DNA of 64,000 bases from Henricia sp. BOLD:AAB3569. Lineage: Eukaryota; Echinodermata; Asteroidea; Spinulosida; Echinasteridae. Positions 7,952 to 19,376 of this stretch are shown here, piece after piece. A program made the position numbers and the translations under genes. Location of the stretch: NCBI GenBank assembly GCA_037783545.1, contig JBBELK010000298.1, forward strand, positions 4,340,001-4,404,000, read 5' to 3'. Under the pieces are notes generated by a model. That model was given only the letters and a program-made list of their open reading frames with translations. It ran no database searches and was not told the DNA's origin. Position 1 is the first letter of the stretch. The number at the start of each line of letters is the position of its first letter.

Positions 7952-8536
7952 CTATTTCTTGGCTGGCTTTGACGATTTGGTCTTGGGCTTGGCTACCGAC
8001 TTCTTGACGACCGTCTTCTTGGCTGGCTTGGGTTTGACCGATTTCTTGGGACTCGTGGACTTGGTTTTCTTGTCAGAAGTCTTGGTCGCTTTGGATGTTT
8101 TCTTCGGTGTCGTCTTTGGTTTTGGCTTACGGGTTTTCCTGGACTTTTCCGCTGCCTTTGCCTTTTCCTTGTGTTCTGCTTTCTTGAGTCGTTCCCTCTC
8201 CTTCTTGGCCTTGGCTTGCTCTTTCTCTCGACTTGCTTTGGCCTTTTCCTTCTCCTTCGTTGCTTTTGCTTTGGCCTCGGCCTTTACTTTGCTAGTGTCC
8301 AACTTGAAGGTACCAGCTGCTCCATGGCCCTTGGTGCGGATAAGTTTGCCCTTGTCCACGCCTGAGTTGAGGGCATTGCGGATAACCCGGGCCTTCGCCT
8401 CGGTGTCAACGTCTAGGTTCTCTTTAAGGTACTTCTTAATGGCTTGCGCAGAAGACCCCTTCTTGTCACCGAGGGCGGCGATTGCGGTTGAGATATTTTG
8501 GAGAAGAGACGGGGTAGTTGTCTTGGTCGAAGCCAT
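7952..8536 (-). CDS. H1: Linker histone H1, copy 6 (consensus type)
   Basis: Intact 194 aa, consensus protein. Hairpin 7909-7924; TATA 8576-8580; H1 box 8670-8676. The spacer upstream has a private A-to-G change at 9056. Confidence 0.94.
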   Translation of the reverse strand: MASTKTTTPSLLQNISTAIAALGDKKGSSAQAIKKYLKENLDVDTEAKARVIRNALNSGVDKGKLIRTKGHGAAGTFKLDTSKVKAEAKAKATKEKEKAKASREKEQAKAKKERERLKKAEHKEKAKAAEKSRKTRKPKPKTTPKKTSKATKTSDKKTKSTSPKKSVKPKPAKKTVVKKSVAKPKTKSSKPAKK

Positions 8537-9315
8537 GTTGGTGCTGATGAAGTACAGTTGGATGTTGCAGGATCCGTATAACGGGGTCGCGCGGACGCGG
8601 TCGGTGCTCTGCCCGTTCAACCGTAGCAGCAGGGAATCTGGGCAGTAACCGTCTCTCTCCCGGCGAATCTGTGTTTTCAGTCGCCACTAAAATCACTTTT
8701 CTGCGACGTACAGTTACTTGTTTGATTCAAATCAAAAATATATCTTTTTAGATGGACTTTCACTTTCGACACACAGGGAAGTTAATAGCGTTTGGCCAAA
8801 ATGTCTTTTAGTAGTGAGCGAAGATTTGTCAAGCTGTCAGTTTTGTAATGTCGTGTGTAATAATCACTATTGGGAATATGTAACGGTGTCGTGTGTAATT
8901 GGCAAATTTTGACTGGAAGTATGCGTCCGCCTGATGGAACTTTCTTATTAAGGGTTGGGGGAGGGGTGGCGTTATTATTTTCTTCTGGAAATGAGGAAAG
9001 CAAACAATATGAGCCATTGTACTTTGCAATGCAAGATGGCCGACTAATATATTTGGTTTCCAAAATAGCGCCCTCAATCGGTTGTTTGAGAATCGGGTCT
9101 TTATTTTTTTTCTAAATTTGTTTTATTGTTATTACTAATTTATATTATGTAATTTATTTTCTGTTATTTATTATTTTAAAAATGTTTATTGATTGATTGA
9201 TCGCTTTATTTATTTTTAAACTTTTGGTGGGGTGGTTGGGGCAGATCAAAATATCTCTTTTGTAGTTGTGATGGCTCTGAAAAGAGCCGTTAGGTTTGTT
9301 GCTTTTTCGTCACAG

Positions 9316-9900
9316 CTATTTCTTGGCTGGCTTTGACGATTTGGTCTTGGGCTTGGCTACCGACTTCTTGACGACCGTCTTCTTGGCTGGCTTGAGTTTG
9401 ACCGATTTCTTGGGACTCGTGGACTTGGTTTTCTTGTCAGAAGTCTTGGTCGCTTTGGATGTTTTCTTCGGTGTCGTCTTTGGTTTTGGCTTACGGGTTT
9501 TCCTGGACTTTTCCGCTGCCTTTGCCTTTTCCTTGTGTTCTGCTTTCTTGAGTCGTTCCCTCTCCTTCTTGGCCTTGGCTTGCTCTTTCTCTCGACTTGC
9601 TTTGGCTTTTTCCTTCTCCTTCGTTGCTTTTGCTTTGGCCTCGGCCTTTACTTTGCTAGTGTCCAACTTGAAGGTACCAGCTGCTCCATGGCCCTTGGTG
9701 CGGATAAGTTTGCCCTTGTCCACGCCTGAGTTGAGGGCATTGCGGATAACCCGGGCCTTCGCCTCGGTGTCAACGTCTAGGTTCTCTTTAAGGTACTTCT
9801 TAATGGCTTGCGCAGAAGACCCCTTCTTGTCACCGAGGGCGGCGATTGCGGTTGAGATATTTTGGAGAAGAGACGGGGTAGTTGTCTTGGTCGAAGCCAT
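9316..9900 (-). CDS. H1: Linker histone H1, copy 7 (P169L type)
   Basis: Intact 194 aa with P169L and the linked TTGGGGCAG 3' flank. Third L-type copy in the P/L alternation. Hairpin 9273-9288; H1 box 10034-10040. Confidence 0.94.
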   Translation of the reverse strand: MASTKTTTPSLLQNISTAIAALGDKKGSSAQAIKKYLKENLDVDTEAKARVIRNALNSGVDKGKLIRTKGHGAAGTFKLDTSKVKAEAKAKATKEKEKAKASREKEQAKAKKERERLKKAEHKEKAKAAEKSRKTRKPKPKTTPKKTSKATKTSDKKTKSTSPKKSVKLKPAKKTVVKKSVAKPKTKSSKPAKK

Positions 9901-10679
9901 GTTGGTGCTGATGAAGTACAGTTGGATGTTGCAGGATCCGTATAACGGGGTCGCGCGGACGCGGTCGGTGCTCTGCCCGTTCAACCGTAGCAGCAGGGAA
10001 TCTGGGCAGTAACCGTCTCTCTCCCGGCGAATCTGTGTTTTCAGTCGCCACTAAAATCACTTTTCTGCGACGTACAGTTACTTGTTTGATTCAAATCAAA
10101 AATATATCTTTTTAGATGGACTTTCACTTTCGACACACAGGGAAGTTAATAGCGTTTGGCCAAAATGTCTTTTAGTAGTGAGCGAAGATTTGTCAAGCTG
10201 TCAGTTTTGTAATGTCGTGTGTAATAATCACTATTGGGAATATGTAACGGTGTCGTGTGTAATTGGCAAATTTTGACTGGAAGTATGCGTCCGCCTGATG
10301 GAACTTTCTTATTAAGGGTTGGGGGAGGGGTGGCGTTATTATTTTCTTCTGGAAATGAGGAAAGCAAACAATATGAGCCATTGTACTTTGCAATGCAAGA
10401 TGGCCGACTAATATATTTGATTTCCAAAATAGCGCCCTCAATCGGTTGTTTGAGAATCGGGTCTTTATTTTTTTTCTAAATTTGTTTTATTGTTATTACT
10501 AATTTATATTATGTAATTTATTTTCTGTTATTTATTATTTTAAAAATGTTTATTGATTGATTGATCGCTTTATTTATTTTTAAACTTTTGGTGGGGTGGT
10601 TTGGGCAGATCAAAATATCTCTTTTGTAGTTGTGATGGCTCTGAAAAGAGCCGTTAGGTTTGTTGCTTTTTCGTCACAG

Positions 10680-11264
10680 CTATTTCTTGGCTGGCTTTGA
10701 CGATTTGGTCTTGGGCTTGGCTACCGACTTCTTGACGACCGTCTTCTTGGCTGGCTTGGGTTTGACCGATTTCTTGGGACTCGTGGACTTGGTTTTCTTG
10801 TCAGAAGTCTTGGTCGCTTTGGATGTTTTCTTCGGTGTCGTCTTTGGTTTTGGCTTACGGGTTTTCCTGGACTTTTCCGCTGCCTTTGCCTTTTCCTTGT
10901 GTTCTGCTTTCTTGAGTCGTTCCCTCTCCTTCTTGGCCTTGGCTTGCTCTTTCTCTCGACTTGCTTTGGCCTTTTCCTTCTCCTTCGTTGCTTTTGCTTT
11001 GGCCTCGGCCTTTACTTTGCTAGTGTCCAACTTGAAGGTACCAGCTGCTCCATGGCCCTTGGTGCGGATAAGTTTGCCCTTGTCCACGCCTGAGTTGAGG
11101 GCATTGCGGATAACCCGGGCCTTCGCCTCGGTGTCAACGTCTAGGTTCTCTTTAAGGTACTTCTTAATGGCTTGCGCAGAAGACCCCTTCTTGTCACCGA
11201 GGGCGGCGATTGCGGTTGAGATATTTTGGAGAAGAGACGGGGTAGTTGTCTTGGTCGAAGCCAT
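10680..11264 (-). CDS. H1: Linker histone H1, copy 8 (consensus type)
   Basis: Intact 194 aa, consensus protein. Hairpin 10637-10652; TATA 11304-11308; H1 box 11398-11404. Confidence 0.94.
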   Translation of the reverse strand: MASTKTTTPSLLQNISTAIAALGDKKGSSAQAIKKYLKENLDVDTEAKARVIRNALNSGVDKGKLIRTKGHGAAGTFKLDTSKVKAEAKAKATKEKEKAKASREKEQAKAKKERERLKKAEHKEKAKAAEKSRKTRKPKPKTTPKKTSKATKTSDKKTKSTSPKKSVKPKPAKKTVVKKSVAKPKTKSSKPAKK

Positions 11265-12043
11265 GTTGGTGCTGATGAAGTACAGTTGGATGTTGCAGGA
11301 TCCGTATAACGGGGTCGCGCGGACGCGGTCGGTGCTCTGCCCGTTCAACCGTAGCAGCAGGGAATCTGGGCAGTAACCGTCTCTCTCCCGGCGAATCTGT
11401 GTTTTCAGTCGCCACTAAAATCACTTTTCTGCGACGTACAGTTACTTGTTTGATTCAAATCAAAAATATATCTTTTTAGATGGACTTTCACTTTCGACAC
11501 ACAGGGAAGTTAATAGCGTTTGGCCAAAATGTCTTTTAGTAGTGAGCGAAGATTTGTCAAGCTGTCAGTTTTGTAATGTCGTGTGTAATAATCACTATTG
11601 GGAATATGTAACGGTGTCGTGTGTAATTGGCAAATTTTGACTGGAAGTATGCGTCCGCCTGATGGAACTTTCTTATTAAGGGTTGGGGGAGGGGTGGCGT
11701 TATTATTTTCTTCTGGAAATGAGGAAAGCAAACAATATGAGCCATTGTACTTTGCAATGCAAGATGGCCGACTAATATATTTGATTTCCAAAATAGCGCC
11801 CTCAATCGGTTGTTTGAGAATCGGGTCTTTATTTTTTTTCTAAATTTGTTTTATTGTTATTACTAATTTATATTATGTAATTTATTTTCTGTTATTTATT
11901 ATTTTAAAAATGTTTATTGATTGATTGATCGCTTTATTTATTTTTAAACTTTTGGTGGGGTGGTTTGGGCAGATCAAAATATCTCTTTTGTAGTTGTGAT
12001 GGCTCTGAAAAGAGCCGTTAGGTTTGTTGCTTTTTCGTCACAG

Positions 12044-12628
12044 CTATTTCTTGGCTGGCTTTGACGATTTGGTCTTGGGCTTGGCTACCGACTTCTTGAC
12101 GACCGTCTTCTTGGCTGGCTTGGGTTTGACCGATTTCTTGGGACTCGTGGACTTGGTTTTCTTGTCAGAAGTCTTGGTCGCTTTGGATGTTTTCTTCGGT
12201 GTCGTCTTTGGTTTTGGCTTACGGGTTTTCCTGGACTTTTCCGCTGCCTTTGCCTTTTCCTTGTGTTCTGCTTTCTTGAGTCGTTCCCTCTCCTTCTTGG
12301 CCTTGGCTTGCTCTTTCTCTCGACTTGCTTTGGCCTTTTCCTTCTCCTTCGTTGCTTTTGCTTTGGCCTCGGCCTTTACTTTGCTAGTGTCCAACTTGAA
12401 GGTACCAGCTGCTCCATGGCCCTTGGTGCGGATAAGTTTGCCCTTGTCCACGCCTGAGTTTAGGGCATTGCGGATAACCCGGGCCTTCGCCTCGGTGTCA
12501 ACGTCTAGGTTCTCTTTAAGGTACTTCTTAATGGCTTGCGCAGAAGACCCCTTCTTGTCACCGAGGGCGGCGATTGCGGTTGAGATATTTTGGAGAAGAG
12601 ACGGGGTAGTTGTCTTGGTCGAAGCCAT
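12044..12628 (-). CDS. H1: Linker histone H1, copy 9 (consensus type)
   Basis: Intact 194 aa, consensus protein. It shares with copy 10 a silent Leu codon change at about 12461, which suggests these neighbours arose by a recent one-unit duplication. Hairpin 12001-12016; H1 box 12762-12768. Confidence 0.94.
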   Translation of the reverse strand: MASTKTTTPSLLQNISTAIAALGDKKGSSAQAIKKYLKENLDVDTEAKARVIRNALNSGVDKGKLIRTKGHGAAGTFKLDTSKVKAEAKAKATKEKEKAKASREKEQAKAKKERERLKKAEHKEKAKAAEKSRKTRKPKPKTTPKKTSKATKTSDKKTKSTSPKKSVKPKPAKKTVVKKSVAKPKTKSSKPAKK

Positions 12629-13407
12629 GTTGGTGCTGATGAAGTACAGTTGGATGTTGCAGGATCCGTATAACGGGGTCGCGCGGACGCGGTCGGTGCT
12701 CTGCCCGTTCAACCGTAGCAGCAGGGAATCTGGGCAGTAACCGTCTCTCTCCCGGCGAATCTGTGTTTTCAGTCGCCACTAAAATCACTTTTCTGCGACG
12801 TACAGTTACTTGTTTGATTCAAATCAAAAATATATCTTTTTAGATGGACTTTCACTTTCGACACACAGGGAAGTTAATAGCGTTTGGCCAAAATGTCTTT
12901 TAGTAGTGAGCGAAGATTTGTCAAGCTGTCAGTTTTGTAATGTCGTGTGTAATAATCACTATTGGGAATATGTAACGGTGTCGTGTGTAATTGGCAAATT
13001 TTGACTGGAAGTATGCGTCCGCCTGATGGAACTTTCTTATTAAGGGTTGGGGGAGGGGTGGCGTTATTATTTTCTTCTGGAAATGAGGAAAGCAAACAAT
13101 ATGAGCCATTGTACTTTGCAATGCAAGATGGCCGACTAATATATTTGATTTCCAAAATAGCGCCCTCAATCGGTTGTTTGAGAATCGGGTCTTTATTTTT
13201 TTTCTAATTTTTTTTTATTGTTATTACTAATTTATATTATGTAATTTATTTTCTGTTATTTATTATTTTAAAAATGTTTATTGATTGATTGATCGCTTTA
13301 TTTATTTTTAAACTTTTGGTGGGGTGGTTTGGGCAGATCAAAATATCTCTTTTGTAGTTGTGATGGCTCTGAAAAGAGCCGTTAGGTTTGTTGCTTTTTC
13401 GTCACAG

Positions 13408-13992
13408 CTATTTCTTGGCTGGCTTTGACGATTTGGTCTTGGGCTTGGCTACCGACTTCTTGACGACCGTCTTCTTGGCTGGCTTGGGTTTGACCGATTT
13501 CTTGGGACTCGTGGACTTGGTTTTCTTGTCAGAAGTCTTGGTCGCTTTGGATGTTTTCTTCGGTGTCGTCTTTGGTTTTGGCTTACGGGTTTTCCTGGAC
13601 TTTTCCGCTGCCTTTGCCTTTTCCTTGTGTTCTGCTTTCTTGAGTCGTTCCCTCTCCTTCTTGGCCTTGGCTTGCTCTTTCTCTCGACTTGCTTTGGCCT
13701 TTTCCTTCTCCTTCGTTGCTTTTGCTTTGGCCTCGGCCTTTACTTTGCTAGTGTCCAACTTGAAGGTACCAGCTGCTCCATGGCCCTTGGTGCGGATAAG
13801 TTTGCCCTTGTCCACGCCTGAGTTTAGGGCATTGCGGATAACCCGGGCCTTCGCCTCGGTGTCAACGTCTAGGTTCTCTTTAAGGTACTTCTTAATGGCT
13901 TGCGCAGAAGACCCCTTCTTGTCACCGAGGGCGGCGATTGCGGTTGAGATATTTTGGAGAAGAGACGGGGTAGTTGTCTTGGTCGAAGCCAT
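13408..13992 (-). CDS. H1: Linker histone H1, copy 10 (consensus type)
   Basis: Intact 194 aa, consensus protein with the same silent Leu change as copy 9 (about 13825). The spacer on its 3' side has a longer T run (about 13205-13217). Hairpin 13365-13380; H1 box 14126-14132. Confidence 0.94.
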   Translation of the reverse strand: MASTKTTTPSLLQNISTAIAALGDKKGSSAQAIKKYLKENLDVDTEAKARVIRNALNSGVDKGKLIRTKGHGAAGTFKLDTSKVKAEAKAKATKEKEKAKASREKEQAKAKKERERLKKAEHKEKAKAAEKSRKTRKPKPKTTPKKTSKATKTSDKKTKSTSPKKSVKPKPAKKTVVKKSVAKPKTKSSKPAKK

Positions 13993-14771
13993 GTTGGTGC
14001 TGATGAAGTACAGTTGGATGTTGCAGGATCCGTATAACGGGGTCGCGCGGACGCGGTCGGTGCTCTGCCCGTTCAACCGTAGCAGCAGGGAATCTGGGCA
14101 GTAACCGTCTCTCTCCCGGCGAATCTGTGTTTTCAGTCGCCACTAAAATCACTTTTCTGCGACGTACAGTTACTTGTTTGATTCAAATCAAAAATATATC
14201 TTTTTAGATGGACTTTCACTTTCGACACACAGGGAAGTTAATAGCGTTTGGCCAAAATGTCTTTTAGTAGTGAGCGAAGATTTGTCAAGCTGTCAGTTTT
14301 GTAATGTCGTGTGTAATAATCACTATTGGGAATATGTAACGGTGTCGTGTGTAATTGGCAAATTTTGACTGGAAGTATGCGTCCGCCTGATGGAACTTTC
14401 TTATTAAGGGTTGGGGGAGGGGTGGCGTTATTATTTTCTTCTGGAAATGAGGAAAGCAAACAATATGAGCCATTGTACTTTGCAATGCAAGATGGCCGAC
14501 TAATATATTTGATTTCCAAAATAGCGCCCTCAATCGGTTGTTTGAGAATCGGGTCTTTATTTTTTTTCTAAATTTGTTTTATTGTTATTACTAATTTATA
14601 TTATGTAATTTATTTTCTGTTATTTATTATTTTAAAAATGTTTATTGATTGATTGATCGCTTTATTTATTTTTAAACTTTTGGTGGGGTGGTTTGGGCAG
14701 ATCAAAATATCTCTTTTGTAGTTGTGATGGCTCTGAAAAGAGCCGTTAGGTTTGTTGCTTTTTCGTCACAG

Positions 14772-15356
14772 CTATTTCTTGGCTGGCTTTGACGATTTGG
14801 TCTTGGGCTTGGCTACCGACTTCTTGACGACCGTCTTCTTGGCTGGCTTGGGTTTGACCGATTTCTTGGGACTCGTGGACTTGGTTTTCTTGTCAGAAGT
14901 CTTGGTCGCTTTGGATGTTTTCTTCGGTGTCGTCTTTGGTTTTGGCTTACGGGTTTTCCTGGACTTTTCCGCTGCCTTTGCCTTTTCCTTGTGTTCTGCT
15001 TTCTTGAGTCGTTCCCTCTCCTTCTTGGCCTTGGCTTGCTCTTTCTCTCGACTTGCTTTGGCCTTTTCCTTCTCCTTCGTTGCTTTTGCTTTGGCCTCGG
15101 CCTTTACTTTGCTAGTGTCCAACTTGAAGGTACCAGCTGCTCCATGGCCCTTGGTGCGGATAAGTTTGCCCTTGTCCACGCCTGAGTTGAGGGCATTGCG
15201 GATAACCCGGGCCTTCGCCTCGGTGTCAACGTCTAGGTTCTCTTTAAGGTACTTCTTAATGGCTTGCGCAGAAGACCCCTTCTTGTCACCGAGGGCGGCG
15301 ATTGCGGTTGAGATATTTTGGAGAAGAGACGGGGTAGTTGTCTTGGTCGAAGCCAT
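14772..15356 (-). CDS. H1: Linker histone H1, copy 11 (consensus type)
   Basis: Intact 194 aa, consensus protein. Hairpin 14729-14744; TATA 15396-15400; H1 box 15490-15496. The next unit downstream in coordinates is 36 bp shorter. Confidence 0.94.
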   Translation of the reverse strand: MASTKTTTPSLLQNISTAIAALGDKKGSSAQAIKKYLKENLDVDTEAKARVIRNALNSGVDKGKLIRTKGHGAAGTFKLDTSKVKAEAKAKATKEKEKAKASREKEQAKAKKERERLKKAEHKEKAKAAEKSRKTRKPKPKTTPKKTSKATKTSDKKTKSTSPKKSVKPKPAKKTVVKKSVAKPKTKSSKPAKK

Positions 15357-16040
15357 GTTGGTGCTGATGAAGTACAGTTGGATGTTGCAGGATCCGTATA
15401 ACGGGGTCGCGCGGACGCGGTCGGTGCTCTGCCCGTTCAACCGTAGCAGCAGGGAATCTGGGCAGTAACCGTCTCTCTCCCGGCGAATCTGTGTTTTCAG
15501 TCGCCACTAAAATCACTTTTCTGCGACGTACAGTTACTTGTTTGATTCAAATCAAAAATATATCTTTTTAGATGGACTTTCACTTTCGACACACAGGGAA
15601 GTTAATAGCGTTTGGCCAAAATGTCTTTTAGTAGTGAGCGAAGATTTGTCAAGCTGTCAGTTTTGTAATGTCGTGTGTAATAATCACTATTGGGAATATG
15701 TAACGGTGTCGTGTGTAATTGGCAAATTTTGACTGGAAGTATGCGTCCGCCTGATGGAACTTTCTTATTAAGGGTTGGGGGAGGGGTGGCGTTATTATTT
15801 TCTTCTGGAAATGAGGAAAGCAAACAATATGAGCCATTGTACTTTGCAATGCAAGATGGCCGACTAATATATTTGATTTCCAAAATAGCGCCCTCAATCG
15901 GTTGTTTGAGAATCGGGTCTTTATTTTTTTTCTAAATTTGTTTTATTGTTATTACTAATTTATATTATGTAATTTATTTTCTGTTATTTATTATTTTAAA
16001 AATGTTTATTGATTGATTGATCGCTTTATTTATTTTTAAA

Positions 16041-16046
16041 CTTTTG
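16041..16046 (-). terminator. Deletion junction removing the U7 element of copy 12
   Basis: Thirty-six bp present in normal spacers are missing. A single CTTTTG remains where normal units have two CTTTTG copies flanking the lost segment. The minus strand after the hairpin (16057-16072) reads CTACAAAAGTTTAAA, so only AAAAG of the U7-pairing AAAAGAG is left. The AATAAA pair (16025-16034) lies only 66 nt past the stop. Confidence 0.85.
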
Positions 16047-16099
16047 TAGTTGTGATGGCTCTGAAAAGAGCCGTTAGGTTTGTTGCTTTTTCGTCACAG

Positions 16100-16684
16100 C
16101 TATTTCTTGGCTGGCTTTGACGATTTGGTCTTGGGCTTGGCTACCGACTTCTTGACGACCGTCTTCTTGGCTGGCTTGGGTTTGACCGATTTCTTGGGAC
16201 TCGTGGACTTGGTTTTCTTGTCAGAAGTCTTGGTCGCTTTGGATGTTTTCTTCGGTGTCGTCTTTGGTTTTGGCTTACGGGTTTTCCTGGACTTTTGCGC
16301 TGCCTTTGCCTTTTCCTTGTGTTCTGCTTTCTTGAGTCGTTCCCTCTCCTTCTTGGCCTTGGCTTGCTCTTTCTCTCGACTTGCTTTGGCCTTTTCCTTC
16401 TCCTTCGTTGCTTTTGCTTTGGCCTCGGCCTTTACTTTGCTAGTGTCCAACTTGAAGGTACCAGCTGCTCCATGGCCCTTGGTGCGGATAAGTTTGCCCT
16501 TGTCCACGCCTGAGTTGAGGGCATTGCGGATAACCCGGGCCTTCGCCTCGGTGTCAACGTCTAGGTTCTCTTTAAGGTACTTCTTAATGGCTTGCGCAGA
16601 AGACCCCTTCTTGTCACCGAGGGCGGCGATTGCGGTTGAGATATTTTGGAGAAGAGACGGGGTAGTTGTCTTGGTCGAAGCCAT
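16100..16684 (-). CDS. H1: Linker histone H1, copy 12 (E130Q, truncated U7 element)
   Basis: Intact 194 aa with a private E130Q at the end of the charged helix-like stretch. The hairpin is intact (16057-16072), but the U7 element is truncated by a 36-bp deletion. Processing of its mRNA may depend on the hairpin alone or on the nearby AATAAA. H1 box 16818-16824. Confidence 0.93.
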   Translation of the reverse strand: MASTKTTTPSLLQNISTAIAALGDKKGSSAQAIKKYLKENLDVDTEAKARVIRNALNSGVDKGKLIRTKGHGAAGTFKLDTSKVKAEAKAKATKEKEKAKASREKEQAKAKKERERLKKAEHKEKAKAAQKSRKTRKPKPKTTPKKTSKATKTSDKKTKSTSPKKSVKPKPAKKTVVKKSVAKPKTKSSKPAKK

Positions 16685-17463
16685 GTTGGTGCTGATGAAG
16701 TACAGTTGGATGTTGCAGGATCCGTATAACGGGGTCGCGCGGACGCGGTCGGTGCTCTGCCCGTTCAACCGTAGCAGCAGGGAATCTGGGCAGTAACCGT
16801 CTCTCTCCCGGCGAATCTGTGTTTTCAGTCGCCACTAAAATCACTTTTCTGCGACGTACAGTTACTTGTTTGATTCAAATCAAAAATATATCTTTTTAGA
16901 TGGACTTTCACTTTCGACACACAGGGAAGTTAATAGCGTTTGGCCAAAATGTCTTTTAGTAGTGAGCGAAGATTTGTCAAGCTGTCAGTTTTGTAATGTC
17001 GTGTGTAATAATCACTATTGGGAATATGTAACGGTGTCGTGTGTAATTGGCAAATTTTGACTGGAAGTATGCGTCCGCCTGATGGAACTTTCTTATTAAG
17101 GGTTGGGGGAGGGGTGGCGTTATTATTTTCTTCTGGAAATGAGGAAAGCAAACAATATGAGCCATTGTACTTTGCAATGCAAGATGGCCGACTAATATAT
17201 TTGATTTCCAAAATAGCGCCCTCAATCGGTTGTTTGAGAATCGGGTCTTTATTTTTTTTCTAAATTTGTTTTATTGTTATTACTAATTTATATTATGTAA
17301 TTTATTTTCTGTTATTTATTATTTTAAAAATGTTTATTGATTGATTGATCGCTTTATTTATTTTTAAACTTTTGGTGGGGTGGTTGGGGCAGATCAAAAT
17401 ATCTCTTTTGTAGTTGTGATGGCTCTGAAAAGAGCCGTTAGGTTTGTTGCTTTTTCGTCACAG

Positions 17464-18048
17464 CTATTTCTTGGCTGGCTTTGACGATTTGGTCTTGGGC
17501 TTGGCTACCGACTTCTTGACGACCGTCTTCTTGGCTGGCTTGAGTTTGACCGATTTCTTGGGACTCGTGGACTTGGTTTTCTTGTCAGAAGTCTTGGTCG
17601 CTTTGGATGTTTTCTTCGGTGTCGTCTTTGGTTTTGGCTTACGGGTTTTCCTGGACTTTTCCGCTGCCTTTGCCTTTTCCTTGTGTTCTGCTTTCTTGAG
17701 TCGTTCCCTCTCCTTCTTGGCCTTGGCTTGCTCTTTCTCTCGACTTGCTTTGGCCTTTTCCTTCTCCTTCGTTGCTTTTGCTTTGGCCTCGGCCTTTACT
17801 TTGCTAGTGTCCAACTTGAAGGTACCAGCTGCTCCATGGCCCTTGGTGCGGATAAGTTTGCCCTTGTCCACGCCTGAGTTGAGGGCATTGCGGATAACCC
17901 GGGCCTTCGCCTCGGTGTCAACGTCTAGGTTCTCTTTAAGGTACTTCTTAATGGCTTGCGCAGAAGACCCCTTCTTGTCACCGAGGGCGGCGATTGCGGT
18001 TGAGATATTTTGGAGAAGAGACGGGGTAGTTGTCTTGGTCGAAGCCAT
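17464..18048 (-). CDS. H1: Linker histone H1, copy 13 (P169L type)
   Basis: Intact 194 aa with P169L; full-length 3' flank. It lies between the two 36-bp-deleted units. Hairpin 17421-17436; H1 box 18182-18188. Confidence 0.94.
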   Translation of the reverse strand: MASTKTTTPSLLQNISTAIAALGDKKGSSAQAIKKYLKENLDVDTEAKARVIRNALNSGVDKGKLIRTKGHGAAGTFKLDTSKVKAEAKAKATKEKEKAKASREKEQAKAKKERERLKKAEHKEKAKAAEKSRKTRKPKPKTTPKKTSKATKTSDKKTKSTSPKKSVKLKPAKKTVVKKSVAKPKTKSSKPAKK

Positions 18049-18732
18049 GTTGGTGCTGATGAAGTACAGTTGGATGTTGCAGGATCCGTATAACGGGGTC
18101 GCGCGGACGCGGTCGGTGCTCTGCCCGTTCAACCGTAGCAGCAGGGAATCTGGGCAGTAACCGTCTCTCTCCCGGCGAATCTGTGTTTTCAGTCGCCACT
18201 AAAATCACTTTTCTGCGACGTACAGTTACTTGTTTGATTCAAATCAAAAATATATCTTTTTAGATGGACTTTCACTTTCGACACACAGGGAAGTTAATAG
18301 CGTTTGGCCAAAATGTCTTTTAGTAGTGAGCGAAGATTTGTCAAGCTGTCAGTTTTGTAATGTCGTGTGTAATAATCACTATTGGGAATATGTAACGGTG
18401 TCGTGTGTAATTGGCAAATTTTGACTGGAAGTATGCGTCCGCCTGATGGAACTTTCTTATTAAGGGTTGGGGGAGGGGTGGCGTTATTATTTTCTTCTGG
18501 AAATGAGGAAAGCAAACAATATGAGCCATTGTACTTTGCAATGCAAGATGGCCGACTAATATATTTGATTTCCAAAATAGCGCCCTCAATCGGTTGTTTG
18601 AGAATCGGGTCTTTATTTTTTTTCTAAATTTGTTTTATTGTTATTACTAATTTATATTATGTAATTTATTTTCTGTTATTTATTATTTTAAAAATGTTTA
18701 TTGATTGATTGATCGCTTTATTTATTTTTAAA

Positions 18733-18738
18733 CTTTTG
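18733..18738 (-). terminator. Deletion junction removing the U7 element of copy 14
   Basis: Same 36-bp deletion between CTTTTG repeats as at copy 12. Hairpin 18749-18764 is retained. The identical junction two units away points to copying within the array, although independent loss at the same short repeats is possible. Confidence 0.85.
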
Positions 18739-18791
18739 TAGTTGTGATGGCTCTGAAAAGAGCCGTTAGGTTTGTTGCTTTTTCGTCACAG

Positions 18792-19376
18792 CTATTTCTT
18801 GGCTGGCTTTGACGATTTGGTCTTGGGCTTGGCTACCGACTTCTTGACGACCGTCTTCTTGGCTGGCTTGGGTTTGACCGATTTCTTGGGACTCGTGGAC
18901 TTGGTTTTCTTGTCAGAAGTCTTGGTCGCTTTGGATGTTTTCTTCGGTGTCGTCTTTGGTTTTGGCTTACGGGTTTTCCTGGACTTTTCCGCTGCCTTTG
19001 CCTTTTCCTTGTGTTCTGCTTTCTTGAGTCGTTCCCTCTCCTTCTTGGCCTTGGCTTGCTCTTTCTCTCGACTTGCTTTGGCCTTTTCCTTCTCCTTCGT
19101 TGCTTTTGCTTTGGCCTCGGCCTTTACTTTGCTAGTGTCCAACTTGAAGGTACCAGCTGCTCCATGGCCCTTGGTGCGGATAAGTTTGCCCTTGTCCACG
19201 CCTGAGTTGAGGGCATTGCGGATAACCCGGGCCTTCGCCTCGGTGTCAACGTCTAGGTTCTCTTTAAGGTACTTCTTAATGGCTTGCGCAGAAGACCCCT
19301 TCTTGTCACCGAGGGCGGCGATTGCGGTTGAGATATTTTGGAGAAGAGACGGGGTAGTTGTCTTGGTCGAAGCCAT
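18792..19376 (-). CDS. H1: Linker histone H1, copy 14 (consensus type, truncated U7 element)
   Basis: Intact 194 aa, consensus protein. The hairpin is intact (18749-18764) and the U7-pairing element truncated. H1 box 19510-19516. Its promoter-side spacer has an eight-T run at about 19815 and TTTATTTG at about 19941; the spacer upstream of copy 19 shows the same variants. Confidence 0.93.
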   Translation of the reverse strand: MASTKTTTPSLLQNISTAIAALGDKKGSSAQAIKKYLKENLDVDTEAKARVIRNALNSGVDKGKLIRTKGHGAAGTFKLDTSKVKAEAKAKATKEKEKAKASREKEQAKAKKERERLKKAEHKEKAKAAEKSRKTRKPKPKTTPKKTSKATKTSDKKTKSTSPKKSVKPKPAKKTVVKKSVAKPKTKSSKPAKK

